A DNA stretch of 64,000 bases from contig CP154956.1 in NCBI GenBank assembly GCA_039621445.1, forward strand, positions 34,197,437-34,261,436. The letters run 5' to 3'. The notes beneath the pieces are model-generated. The model saw nothing but the letters and a program-made list of their open reading frames with translations. It searched no databases and was not told the origin of the DNA. Shown here piece after piece: positions 51,056 through 62,006 of the stretch. A program made the translations under genes and the position numbers. Positions within the stretch are counted from its first letter, which is position 1. Each line of letters opens with the position of its first letter. The stretch is from Euglena gracilis. Its lineage: Eukaryota > Euglenida > Euglenophyceae > Euglenales.

Positions 51056-51950
51056 TTCGGACTCCCACGACAGAGGAAGGGGGAGGAAGGGAACAAGAGG
51101 GCGAAGCACAAGAAGATGGTGAGGTCCTGCTTTGCTTGCCGGCTGTTCTGTTTTGTGTTTGTGCGTGCGCGGGGGGTGCTTCTTACTGCGCCTTTGTTGC
51201 CGGAGTTGGCGATGATGAGGCGTCCTCCGACGCCTTGGCGAAGCTGAACCGTCGTGGCCCCGCCCCCCCCCCCTCTCCCATGGTCGCTTGGTGGGCCCCC
51301 CCCCCTCGATGGGGATGGTTGTCTCTTTCTGGTGTGTTCCTGGGTGTGGTTGGGGCTGCTTGGTTGGGGGTCCCCTTTCTGGTTGGGATGTCTTTTTTTT
51401 TCTGCTGATTTTTTGGGTGGGAGGGTTGGGCTCACCATCTTCTTGTGCTTCGCCCTCTTGGTCCCTTCCTCCCCCTTCCTCTGTCGTGGAAGTCCGAGAC
51501 CAGTCGGGCTCCGCACTGCGAGATGGTGAGGTACTGTGCACCCCCCTTTGGGCCATAATATTTCGAATTTTTGATACGACCCCAAGTCGCAAATAATGGG
51601 CTTGGAAGGCCTAAAATTTTTTCCACTGACCCAGCTGCTGGACTTCTTCCACTTGCAAACCAGCGTTTTTCCACCATAAAACCCCAGCCCCTCTGGTGCT
51701 GTGGGGTTTCCAGTGGGTGGTGTCCACCTCCCCCTGTTGCAGAATTTCTCTGGTAAGGGAATTCACCCTTTCTGATGTCAAAGGTCTTTTACCATCCAAA
51801 GACCATAACAAATTATTTTTGTTCCCAACCATGGGGGCTGTCCTTTCCACATACTCTTTCAATAAACGCCAGGGGCTTATGAGGGGGGGGGTGTGGCAAA
51901 TTCAAAATCTCCTCCCATCTTGGGAATTGCCACCCTTTCCTTTGCAATAA
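51056..51950 (-). mobile_element. DIRS F: minus-strand 3' end with recombinase C-terminus
   Basis: On the minus strand: the recombinase catalytic end (51862-51611, with intact HSTRG and LGQWKKF, frame open), right ITR (51495-51535), ICR arm 1 (about 51430-51500), linker and ICR arm 2 (51056-51120). All 5' sequence is absent beyond 51950, where the tandem-repeat region begins. Closest to element B. Confidence 0.8.
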
Positions 51951-54200
51951 ATGGGTTGGCGGCCCAAACCGGGCGCTGGCGGGTCGAAAAACGCTGATTT
52001 TTGGCTCCAAAACAGTTTTTCCGGGTCCGGGAGGGCAAAAAACATTTCTTCATGTAAAAAAAAATTCGATTTTCCGACTATTTTTCCCCGAAAACGGCTA
52101 AGCCAGACAGTGGAAAAAGTGTACAAAATGGCCTAAATTCGCTGAAAAAACGGCCGTACCTCGGGCCAGGCGGGGAGTGGCAGGGAAAAAAAAACCCAGT
52201 AGATAGAGCGTACCAGGGGCTTCTATTTAGGTCTCCCGGCATTTCTTTTGATTTTGCATCATTTTCGAGAAATTTTGAAAACCTTGGTTTTTTGACCCCC
52301 CCACCCCCCCCGAAAACGGCCAAATCGGACAGTGCGAAAAGTGTACAAAACGGCCATCTGGGCCAAAAACGGCCGTACCTCGGGCTGGGCAGGGAGTTGC
52401 GGGGAAATCAGAATCCCGGTAGATGGGGCGTTCCAAGGGCTTCAAATTAGGTCTCCGGGAATTTCCTTTGATTTGCTTCATTTTGGAGATATTTTGAACA
52501 TTGACATTTTAGGCCGAAATGGCAGATTCCAAAGGGGGGGGAGGCTTGTCCAGGGGGGACGGGCCGATCCTACACAGTTTGAACCCCTTCGCGCGTGAAT
52601 AGGTCGGGCCTGGCAGGGAGTTGGGGGTCAAACACAGCTGCTTCGGAAACTAGAAATCCAGTCGCTCGTGAGTGAAAAAAAATTCTGGGAACGGGGCCTG
52701 GATCATGGTGATAATCCGTCGGTTCTCCTGGTGGCCCCGACCCGAGGGGGGGGGGGGCGGGGAGGGGGGGGCCGACGGGGGGGTTTTCGCCGGGTGTAAG
52801 CTTCGCTCTTACCCATAAAGAGATAAGAGCTCAGCGACACCCCCGTACACCCCATACCCGTTATATTGTATTTTTTGACCTATTTCTGACCCAAAGTCAA
52901 TGAATGGGTTTCGGGCCCAAAACGAGGGGCTGGCGGGTCGAAAACCGCTCATTTTGGCCAAAAACAGGTTTTTCCGGGTCCGTTAAGGCAAAATAAAACA
53001 TGGTTTTAGGAGTAAAATTTTTCGATTTTTCAAACTTTTTGACCCGAAATGGCCGAAAATAGCTAAGTCAAAACAGGCCAAAACTGCACAAAATAGCACA
53101 ATTTGGCCGAAAATGGCCGAAACTCTGGCCGGACGGGGAGTTGCGGGGAAATCAACATACAGGTAGGGTATTTTAAGGGCTTCAGTTTAGGTCCCCGGAA
53201 TTTTCCCTTTAATTCCCCATCATTTTGGTGAAATTTTAGAAAGTTTTATTTTTATGCCCAAAACAAGGGCCTAAAACGGTTGAGTCGCCAGCCTGCCGCG
53301 CTGTCTTGGGTCGTAAATAGGCCATATTTAAGGTCAGGCGGAGAGTCGCGGGAAATTTAATTCAGGGCCTCAATTCAGGCCGCCGGTCATTTCCTTCGAC
53401 GTTCCTTGATGTCCGAGATAATTGGAAACATCGATTTTTTGACCCCCGAAAACAGCCCAAAATGGCTCCAGAGATGGGCCAAAATGGGCAGAAAGATGGC
53501 CCTAACTCGAGCTGAACAGAAAATTGGGGGCAAAGTAAACCCTGGTTAGATAGGGCATCCCAAGGGCTTCATTTTCGCTCCCCGGAGGTCTCCTTAGACT
53601 TTTCTTATTGCCTACATATTCTGGAAAAAGCTATTTTATTTGACAAAAAAATAGGCCAAAAAAAACATCCAAGTGGCCGCTTTGGGCTGCAAAAGCGCGC
53701 CGGAACACGGGCCAGGCGTGTCCGCGGCCAACGTCTGCGACTTGGGGGTGATAGAGGGCCTCCAGGGGTACATGTCGTCAGTGGGTCACTTCTAGAAATA
53801 ACAACGTTTTCTCGAAATATTCACGAAAAATTGATCTTTTGACCCATTTTTGGACCCTGGCGAATTGGCAGAGTCGGAAGAAGGGGGGGGGTGGCAAGCC
53901 AATCCTACCCAGTTTGTATCCCTTCCCGCGTGAATTACTCGGGCCTGGCGGGGAGTTGGTTGTCAAACGGAGGTGACTCAGATACTAAAAACCAAGTCGC
54001 TTGCGGCTGAGAAAAAAATCCTGGGAACCGAGCCGAGGTCATGGTGATAATCCGCGGTTCTCAGGGTCAACCCCGAGGGTGGGTGAGGGGGGTCAAACGC
54101 CCCCATTTATCCGGTGGTGAGGTTCGCTCTCACCCGTAAAGGGATAAGAGCTCAGCGACCCCCCCCCAATAAGTGCTAACCAGCCCCCCCAAACAACTTG
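51951..54200. repeat. Divergent tandem repeat block with higher-order structure
   Basis: Units of roughly 170-230 bp share the anchors (c/t)cgggc-tgg-ggggagttg and gggcttca-tttaggtc. Anchors occur near 52160, 52380, 52605, 53120, 53330, 53500 and 53940. A larger duplication pairs about 52545-52845 with 53893-54170, including ggtgataatcc, gataagagctcagcgac and a conserved hairpin (gctctta ... taagagc). No convincing ORF. A single diverged unit sits in RPB1 intron 2 (2690-2960). Confidence 0.75.
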
Positions 54201-54302
54201 GCGGGATCCTTGCCCTTGGTGGATTTTTAGCCAAAATTCCCTTATGGTGCTAAAAAAAGGGCCCAAATAACCTGTCCGTTGGCTAGGGAAAAAAGTTCGC
54301 TC

Positions 54303-54331
54303 AAATAACCTGGCACCGCTCCAGGTTATTT
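54303..54331. repeat. Perfect 11-bp inverted repeat
   Basis: aaataacctgg, 7-nt loop caccgct, ccaggttattt. The half-site caaataacctgg also occurs at about 5855. Confidence 0.85.
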
Positions 54332-54476
54332 AGGGGGGGTTTACGGGTGTGCGCATTTTTATGACGTAGTTTCAGACCCCAAGGGATGCGCACATAACAG
54401 GGAACTGCGCACGTTTTAGGGCAAAGCCAAAAATACTGGCACTCAACCACTCAAATTACTCACCACCCGATTTCAA

Positions 54477-54990
54477 TGAAATATGAATTGAAGAATGAAT
54501 TAGCATTTCGAAGAGAAGAAGCGGTAGCTCCAGCACCTGGCGCAGCTGGAGTTCCGGACAAGCCGTGAGAAGCTTCATACTGCCCCTTCCCCTCCCCCGG
54601 CAAAAGTTTCACTGAGCCTGATGCACCTGAAATTCATGAGTGTTTTGAAAACATTCAAAAAGCTTTGGAGAAAAAGGGGCATCCAAGTGTTCCCTGACAA
54701 ACCCCGCACACTCTTTTTTTCTCTTCACTTTCTGGGGAGTACCTCAATTTATCGTCTTGAAACTTCTTGAATGCCAAGAGGATTGGGGTTGCAGTGTTTT
54801 CTTTTCTACATTAATTGTGAACCCTTATCGTAGTACATCCTTTGTCGTTATCATTAGATCAGTTTGCAAAGTGCTTATGTTGAAGGGCACCAGTAATATG
54901 TCGTCCAGGTATATGAAGGGCCACTCTCCACGCAGGGTATTTCTCAGTGGCATTTCGCTTTTGCAAAAGGAGTGCTAGCTTGACATTCGA
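54477..54990. pseudogene. Retroelement relics: gag-like start and two opposed RT fragments
   Basis: At 54477-54569 a 30-codon frame (MKYELKNELAFRREE ... APAPGAAG) resembles the DIRS B gag start. At 54636-54700 the plus strand encodes KTFKKLWRKRGIQVF, matching the C/H RT just before YLDD. At about 54720-54990 the minus strand encodes IYLDDILLVPF and INVEKKTLQP, a different RT fragment with an intact YLDD. Confidence 0.65.
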
Positions 54991-55610
54991 GTGAACCAAC
55001 CCTCCCTCCCCCCAAGGGCTGGGGATTTTTTTAAAGACCGAGGGTCCCCAGGGAAGAAAAGTGGGTCCCCCGGTGGACCCACTTTTCCTTCCCCAAAATG
55101 GCAAAAAATCGCGACAAGTACTAAAAAAGCCCCTTTTCAAAAATTTCGATGAGTATAACCCACTCACCCCTGGGGGTGGGTCCTCCCTGCCCCCTGCTCC
55201 CTACCACCCTTCCCCCCCCCCCGGGGGTCCATGACTTGAAAACAAAAAAACCCCTGCCCAATTTCAAAAAGATGCATTTTATGGGGACACCTCACCCCAG
55301 AATCGGCATCAGCAAGCCAAGCGGCGGGTCGCGCGGTTTCAGCACTTTCACAGCTGAATGAAAAACTTTCGGAGCGGACCAAAAGAATATTTGGCAAAGG
55401 GGTTGCTTGGCCCTGTCCGGTACTCCCCGGTTTTTCCTCAAGGGAGTGCGAGCCCGCTGTGGCTTCTCGGCACCAACCTTTGTGGAAGAAAATTTACATT
55501 TCTTTAGGAACACTAAATCACACGGACAGAAGTTTTCTTACACCGGATGGTACCCCATCCACACGGGGGTCCAGCCAGCCAACAGCTCAACTCCAGCCAG
55601 CAGCCCAAAT
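54991..55610. other. Unassigned spacer
   Basis: G/C-run-rich DNA with no recognisable gene or repeat terminus. Confidence 0.5.
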
Positions 55611-55979
55611 CGTACTCCCTCGAGGCAAGCTGACCAGGTAGGAAGGGACACCGAGGGCGAAGCACAAAGACAGTGTGAGGCTATGCCTTGCTCGCCGGCG
55701 GTTTGTTGTGATTGTTTTGGCGCGCTGAGGTAGGAGTTTGCGCTTAGTGCCGCCTCGATGGAGTTGGCTGCTGATGCTTTTCCGACGTGACGACGTGGCT
55801 TCTGTCACCTGGGGGGTCCCCTGCCCCCATCTCCCCCTCCCTGGCCCCCCATCTTCTGACCGAGGACGTCTGATCACAAATTTCCTGACATGGGTGGGGG
55901 CGTCTCAGGCTCCAATGTCTTTGTGCTTCGCCCTCGGTGTCCCTTCTTACCTGGTCGGCTTGCCTCGAGGGAGTACGAG
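55611..55979 (-). repeat. ICR of DIRS G
   Basis: Arms 55611-55672 (tcgtactccctcgagg ...) and 55917-55979 (... cctcgagggagtacga) are near-perfect reverse complements, about 62 bp each. Confidence 0.87.
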
Positions 55980-56153
55980 AGACCTCGGGCTCCACACTTT
56001 GTCATTGTGAGGCCAGTTTGTTTACTGAAATTATGGGGCCCAGGGCATTCTCTAAACTCCTTGGGCCCCAAATCGTTGATAATGGGCTGTAAAAGCTTCC
56101 ACCCCCTTCCACTGACCGCTTTCACCCACTTCTTGGGCAGAAAGACCTAATTT

Positions 56154-56905
56154 TTACAGCAAACAAACTCCTGCCCATCCGGTGCAGTGGGGTCCCCACA
56201 CCTGGGGGGTGAGCCCATATTGGGCTAAAAATGTTTTGTAATGGAAGCAGCTGGTGGCTTTATAGGGGGTGTTTAACCGAAATAGAAGGGGGCCCCCGGG
56301 TTTCACAATGAAACCTGTTGCTGCCACATAAGACATCATTAATAGAAAGGGACTGGTTTGGGGACAGTGAGGAATGGACACAAAGCTCTTCCATTTATGA
56401 ATTCTTTGACCTTTACGTTTGATTTTTACGTAGGGAGCCCCACCCAACACACTGGTGGTTGTTTGGACCTGTGCCAAGTCTGAACTTCTGTATAGGCAGA
56501 GGGTTCTACAGCAAAAAAATGAGTTGTACGTAATGGACAAATATCAGTGGGCAGGGGGGAATGTGCCAGCCCCAGCAGGATTGGGAGGGAATCCCAAAGA
56601 ACACCATACCTCTCCAGTTTTTGGTTCCGGAGCCTTTTATAAGGGGCTAACATCCATGTAACTCCCGGCCAAAGCCAGGGATTTAAAGCATAGCACTGTA
56701 TGCATTACGAGCCTGTCCCCTTGAAAAATGAAAAAGTTGTACTAAAGCGTCAATCACTTGGTTAGTGGTAGCTTTAGAGGAGGGGCACCCCAATGTTATC
56801 CTGAATCACCCATGTAACACTTTATGCTGGGGTTTCTTCCCAGGAGATCGTCAATGGTCTGATTTTGTATTTGTTTCCCTTCCAGAACTTGCCTGAGCAG
56901 ATCAT
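56154..56905 (-). pseudogene. DIRS G tyrosine recombinase remnant
   Basis: Minus strand: QTIDDLLGRNPSIKCY at about 56830, LAPYKRLRNQKLERYGVLWD at about 56600, then a segment aligned to the catalytic half. The HxxR box reads HCTG where active copies have HSTR, so the essential Arg is lost. Several stops. Confidence 0.72.
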
Positions 56906-56949
56906 GCAAAGAAGGGGCCACCTGGGGGGTGGAATTTTTTTCTCCTGTG

Positions 56950-58460
56950 CAATTGGTGAAGATACCCTTGTACAGGGTTACTTTCAGGCAGGGGGTGTCT
57001 GGTTCTTTCATTTTATTATTTGAGGCCACCAGGTGGCTGAAGCCAAGTGGCAGGTTACCATCAAAACTTTTGTCTGTGGAAACGTTTTCAATCTGGGGAG
57101 AAATTTCTGAATTTTGGACCAAGGGTGGGTTGCATAAAGGTCCCACAAATTGTCCAGGGGAGGGGGCCCATGGAGTATTCCCCTTTGTCCATTTCCCATC
57201 TGCTTATGAGGTCTGCAGGACATTCTTTTGAAGGCACCGACTTACTTGCACGTTTATTGTGAGCTCCGTTCACCATCTGAAAAATGGTCTGATCGTTGCG
57301 TTTAAAGGGTTTTTTTCTTGTCTCCCCCCTGTGTTAGGGAATAATAAATTACCTGATGTGGACTTTCTCCTCCAAAATACCTGCACGATGTTTCCTGTAT
57401 GGATGTCTAATCCCCCCCAGGTGTGGGTGGTGCTGTCTGAGTGCAACTCCCTGGTGGCATTTTGGGGAAAGGGTCTTCCTTCCCATGTGTCCAGTAGAGT
57501 TATTATTTTCTTTAGTTGGGTTTTTATTTCAGCTGAAATGTGATGTTTGGAATGCCAGTGGGCGGTGGACTCTTTTGCAAGAAAATTGTTTAGGGCACCC
57601 GTAAAACCCCTGAGTAAGGGCAGGGCCATTAGGTTGGACCTGATTTGTCCGAAAATGGCAGCCAGCTGCCTGTTTGACATGAAGTCTTTTTTACAAATTT
57701 GCCCAGTACCATTTTGATGGTCCTGACTTTGGGGGGGGTACTTGTAACCTTCCTTCTGAGAATTTAGTTGAAACCCCAGGTGGTTTGCAATTTGATTGGT
57801 TCCAGGGTTGACCTTTTTACATTTTATTTTGAACGCTTATTTTAAAAAATCCATGACCACTGTGTTCAGGTGATTTTGCAGAGGTGTTTTTGGTAGGGGC
57901 CACCACCAAAATCGTCCAGGTAAATAAATGCCTGGATGCCCCTTTTTCCCACAACTTTTCGAAAGTTTTCATGACCCCCCGAAAGTTTGGGGCATTCTGT
58001 TCAGGCGAACGCAGCCTGCTTGGAACTCCTGAATTTGCCCCCTACCTGATGCCTCAAAACTGTCCTTAGGGCCTGGTTCACTGGGATGTGAAAGTAGGCA
58101 TCCTTCAGGTCTATTTTGTCTGCCCACTGGCCTTTTTCCAGAATTAGAATGATGTGCTGGATGTGATCCAACTTGAAAAGTTTTACTTGGAACTGCTGGT
58201 TTAATTCCTGCAGTCCCTTATGAACGTACACTTTGTCTTCCCTCCCCTGGTTTTGATATTAGAAACCAGGGAATTAGATGTTGGATTCCTGTATCCTGAA
58301 CCCATGACCCAAATTTTTCGTAAACCAATAGTATTTTTTCTGCTTGGGTCAGTTTTAGGTTTGCCCTGAATTTTGGGTGGGTGGACAATTTTGGGTTCTT
58401 GTCCCAGGGCGGTTGGACGCCATCTTTGATTAGTTGGCAGGTGGATTGGGGGGGGGACAT
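56950..58460 (-). pseudogene. DIRS G pol remnant
   Basis: Blocks on the minus strand: IPWFLISKPGEG, ADKIDLKDAYFHI, a YLDD-region remnant near 57910, HSDSTTHTWGG (RNase H) and a Dam-like remnant with THPWSK in place of NPPW. In several registers with stops. Confidence 0.72.
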
Positions 58461-58499
58461 TTTTCTTCCAACATTTTATACTCCTTTGAAGTCTCTGCT

Positions 58500-59770
58500 G
58501 CAGGGGGGTGTTTCCCCACTTTTCCTCCGCCGAAGTTATTCCTCACAGGACGTGTTTTTGTGGGGTTGTGGGCTGGGTTGATGGCCATTTCCATCCCGTG
58601 GACATTTTGGGACGAACGATGTTAACTGCTGATGGGTGGTTTGCTTATGGCAACTACTGGGTCTACAGAAGGTTGTCGAACATTTGCAGGGGGGGTGTAC
58701 ATGGAGCTCTCACACTCTCTCTGGTCATCCACTCTGGTCTTGTTATTCGTAGACATACCATAGGGGGGGCTTTCTGTGTCCCCCTTTGGGTTGACCTTCC
58801 ACTGCCATGGGCAAACAAAAAGATTTGACAGCGGGGCCACTGTGGGTCCCATACACTCCTCCACAAGGTCCACTGTGGATACGTTGTCCCCCTTGTCCAA
58901 TGAAAGGGCCGCTTTGTGTCCCCTTGGGGGATCTTCCTGGGTCTGGGCCATGTAGTAATGCCTCATTAGGCTGCAGCTGGTCAGCTTCTGGCCACCAGGG
59001 CCTGTGAAGTTATGTTCCCATTGGGCTTAAAATTGTTTGCCGTAATGGCCTTGGCTCCGATGGCCTGGATTCTCTTTGCCTTTGGCTTGATTTGATCTTG
59101 GTCTACAGCTGCACTGGAAGAATTGAGGTGCCTCTGTGCCCCCCTTTCCCCCTTGGGGGGTTGGTGATGGGAGAAATTTTATGGGTTTCAAGCAGACCTT
59201 TGTACCTCCTTCCAGTGCGCATGTGCTTGTTGAACACGCTTCCAATGCCCGGTCGATGCTGCCCCCCTTGTCCAACATTCCATCTCCCTGTAATGGGGCT
59301 TTGAAGTGCAGGGGACTTTGGTGGACAAGCACCAAAGTCTCAACTGTTGTCCATTGTGGGGGACTGGGCCCAACGTCTGGTAGAATGGGTTTGATCATTG
59401 AATCCATCTTCCAAAACGTCTTTGACATCTTCTGGGTTTCTTCTGTCCCACCTTGCTTTGTTTGTTCCCCAATGCCCTGGTATTTCGCCCAGCGTTGTGA
59501 CGGGGGTTCCTTCCTCCGTCCGTTATTTCTTGCCGTGGTCCACAGTCCGTGGCCGTCCCTGGGTGGGGTTTTTGGTTTAAAAAAAAATCACGCACAGAAA
59601 TGGGGGACATGGAGTGTTCGTGCAAAGCTTTCCCTTTTTCCCCTTTTTGGAATATTCCGAAAACGCCTTTCGATTTAGCCGTCGTGAACAACCTACTTAT
59701 GGTTGCGAAACTTCTTTGGAGTACAAAAACGTCCCATTTTCTTCCCAATTCCCCAAGGGGCAAAGCAAAA
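58500..59770 (-). pseudogene. DIRS G gag remnant
   Basis: Minus-strand frames 59763-59395, 59428-59027 and 58966-58622 contain GHRSQGHYGK and an ATDCGPRQEITDGGRN segment that aligns loosely to the DGHGPWQTVVRRP motif of C/H. Not continuous. Confidence 0.5.
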
Positions 59771-61420
59771 TGCAGAGGCTTCAGATATGTCCTCCGAAGC
59801 CAAGTTCAACTGTTCTGATGGTTTTCCCCGTCTGACGAATCTAAACTTGAAGCTTGCAGACAGTGAAACAAAGGAATACCACCTGTGGGGGAAGGATAGA
59901 AAAGTGCTAACGTGTCCAGGGGCAGATCCCAGTAGGGTCCGTCGTGCTAGCTGTGGTATCCACAGTGGTGCGATCGTCACTGAACCCACTCTGCAGATAT
60001 CCTACAGAGCTGTGACGTGCCTGGTACACTTTCCCTCCCAGGGCTACGCCCGATTTCCATCATGGACCAGGGATTCCCAGGTCCAGTCAGGATATCTGCC
60101 GTTGTCCCGGCGGGGTTCACTACACCATTTGGTGTCTCGCCCTTCCGCACAGTGGCATCCACCCAAAGCCAAAAAAAAACGCGCAAAAGGGTGGCCGCTT
60201 TTCGTCGCCTATTAGCCATTTCGGCTTAGGTGGGGTGTGAACAAGCCCACTGTGGGAAACGTGGCTGGCAGGTTTCTTATCAAAGCGTCCCATCCACCCA
60301 CTCTGGGTGTGCCAAAGGCACGCGGGGTTGGTCAAGCGTACTCGCTGAAAACCCGAAGGGAGAGATGCGGAAGGGGGGGGCACGCTCCTATCCTGGTCAT
60401 ACCCGGATAGGTCTCCTAGGCAGTCATATCCGCACTAGGACACAAAAGCCTACTTGCAAAACTGAGGGCGACGGCTTTGCGGCGGTGCGGGGAAAGTAGG
60501 GACAAGATGGGGTGCTGGCTTGGGCCAAAAAAGAATTTTTGCTGTCTGGCAGCTTTAAGGGGCCTTAGGGCAGAAAAGTGACAAGTTGGCCCGGTGTTAC
60601 GGCGTGTGCGCTGTGTGCTGTGTCACTTAGTGGCTTGCCAGGTTTCCTGGATGCGAAGGGGTTCACAGCAGCAGTTCATTCACCACGTGATAAGAGGTGC
60701 TTACCTCCTGCAGACGGTGTCCGTCCACACGGCCAGTGGTGGAGGGGTGTGGTGGAGGCTCGTGGACGCTTGGATCCAGAGCTCGTGCGTGTGACAGACA
60801 CGGGCTCATCCCAGCGTTGTTTAGCAATTTCCGCTACCGGTGCACGATTCCACGGGTATCCAGGGTCACTGAAGGCGCTTACTTTGCAGGGGGCCTGGCC
60901 ATGCCGTTTCGGCATTGTATCCTTTCCAACCGCCAGTAATCATGGCGGGAGTTTAGGGGGTCTTTCACCAGGACCATTTGGAATTGCTGTGGTGGTGGCC
61001 TGTCCAGGAGCCAGGTTTCTGGTGATTCGTATTCGAATTCCGGTGGAATCCAGTCACGAACCCATTCGTCGGGGACTGTGTGCTTGGTGAAACTCGCTCT
61101 TTCCGCGAGAAACCACTGCAGCTTCTCCCAGTTTTTTCAGGGCAGAGTGGCTGGCCGATGAAGTCATTCCGCCAGATGAAGTAATTCATCCTTGGATTGT
61201 CGGCTGACACCTGCGGGGCATTCCCCGGGTGGAGGTCAATGGTCGTGTGATACGCACATTCTGCGCGGGTTGTATTGGGTCGAAATACGGGACCGACCCA
61301 GTCTTTTCAGGTCAACAAGTGGTATTCAGGTTGCCATTGTGGCAGGCACCAGCGATCATTTAGGTCATGTGTCGTGAGCAGTCGGAAAAGTATCTTTTCC
61401 CTGTCCGCTCTCTCCCAGAG
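59771..61420 (-). other. Unassigned region with decayed minus-strand coding
   Basis: Minus-strand frames change register but keep protein-like runs such as VSADNPRMNYFIWRNDF (about 61160-61210), FTKHTVPDEWVRDWIPPEF (about 61050) and WLDRPPPQQFQ-like sequence upstream. I do not recognise a family. It may be an old gene or retroelement, or plus-strand noncoding DNA. Confidence 0.35.
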
Positions 61421-61885
61421 CTAAGGTAATCTGACCCCTTCCTCGTCAGCAGCAAGGCGTATCGCCCCGCTGTCGATCTGCCACCAATGGGCCATCCCCG
61501 TGTGGCGGTAGTCGTCTAGCTGAGGTTGGAGTACTTGAAAACTTCCTTTGCTTTTTGTGCAAGGTGGAGTATTCCTCCAATGGCTTCTGGCCGCTTGGCA
61601 CGATTGTGCGAACTGCGCCTTCCGCAGTTTGCCAGAAGGTTCCCTGAAGGCAATTGACACATAGCAAAGGCACATTCGTACCATCCTTCTGTGTGTAGTG
61701 GAAGTTGTGCTAGTAGTATACGTCCTTGTGGAACCATTTCCTATCCTCAGGGTTGCATACCTGGACGAGGAGTAATCCAGGTCATGTGCACTGTTATATG
61801 TCTTGTGGCACACAGTGCAGAGCCACCAAAAACGGTCGTCTGTTTTGTCGACAAGGAATTCATCGCCGAAGTGTTGGGCCAACAC
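61421..61885 (-). CDS. Unknown protein fragment with a CxxC motif
   Basis: A 154-codon minus-strand frame that includes DRFWWLCTVCHKTYNSAHDL (one CxxC and a following His), then a Thr-rich stretch and QLDDYRHTGMAHWWQI. The single CxxC could be half of a zinc site. No homolog recognised. It lies upstream of, and could belong to, the decayed coding at 59771-61420. Confidence 0.35.
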   Translation of the reverse strand: MLAQHFGDEFLVDKTDDRFWWLCTVCHKTYNSAHDLDYSSSRYATLRIGNGSTRTYTTSTTSTTHRRMVRMCLCYVSIAFREPSGKLRKAQFAQSCQAARSHWRNTPPCTKSKGSFQVLQPQLDDYRHTGMAHWWQIDSGAIRLAADEEGVRLP

Positions 61886-61993
61886 GCGTGGCGATCTGGA
61901 GGTTGTAATAATTCCAGGTCACGTTCTGATCAAAGGACCATTTTCGGCCTTGACAGAGCAGTGGCTTAATGCATCGATTGGACATTGATTTGT

Positions 61994-62006
61994 NNNNNNN
62001 NNNNNN
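61994..62006. other. Assembly gap (13 N)
   Basis: Thirteen N bases. Sequence on the two sides is unrelated: unassigned DNA on the left, element T gag on the right. Confidence 0.99.

Larger units (their letters stand above)
55611..59770 (-). mobile_element. DIRS G: decayed minus-strand copy of the C/H subfamily
   Basis: On the minus strand: Gag (about 59763-58500), RT (58460-57600), RNase H (57590-57300), Dam-like remnant (57230-56950), recombinase (56900-56150), right ITR (about 55980-56015) and ICR arms (55917-55979 and 55611-55672). The left ITR is not found, so the 5' end is truncated. Many stops and frame changes. Confidence 0.8.

Noticed and set aside
51951-54200. tRNA or rRNA gene in the 52-54 kb repeats
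   Set aside because: The ggtgataatcc...ggttctc boxes looked tRNA-like, but no cloverleaf with proper arms or a CCA-end stem could be formed by eye.
59977-60219. Basic minus-strand ORF starting MANRRRKAATLLRVFF as a gene
   Set aside because: No family recognised, no supporting context, and overlapping frames of equal length are present.
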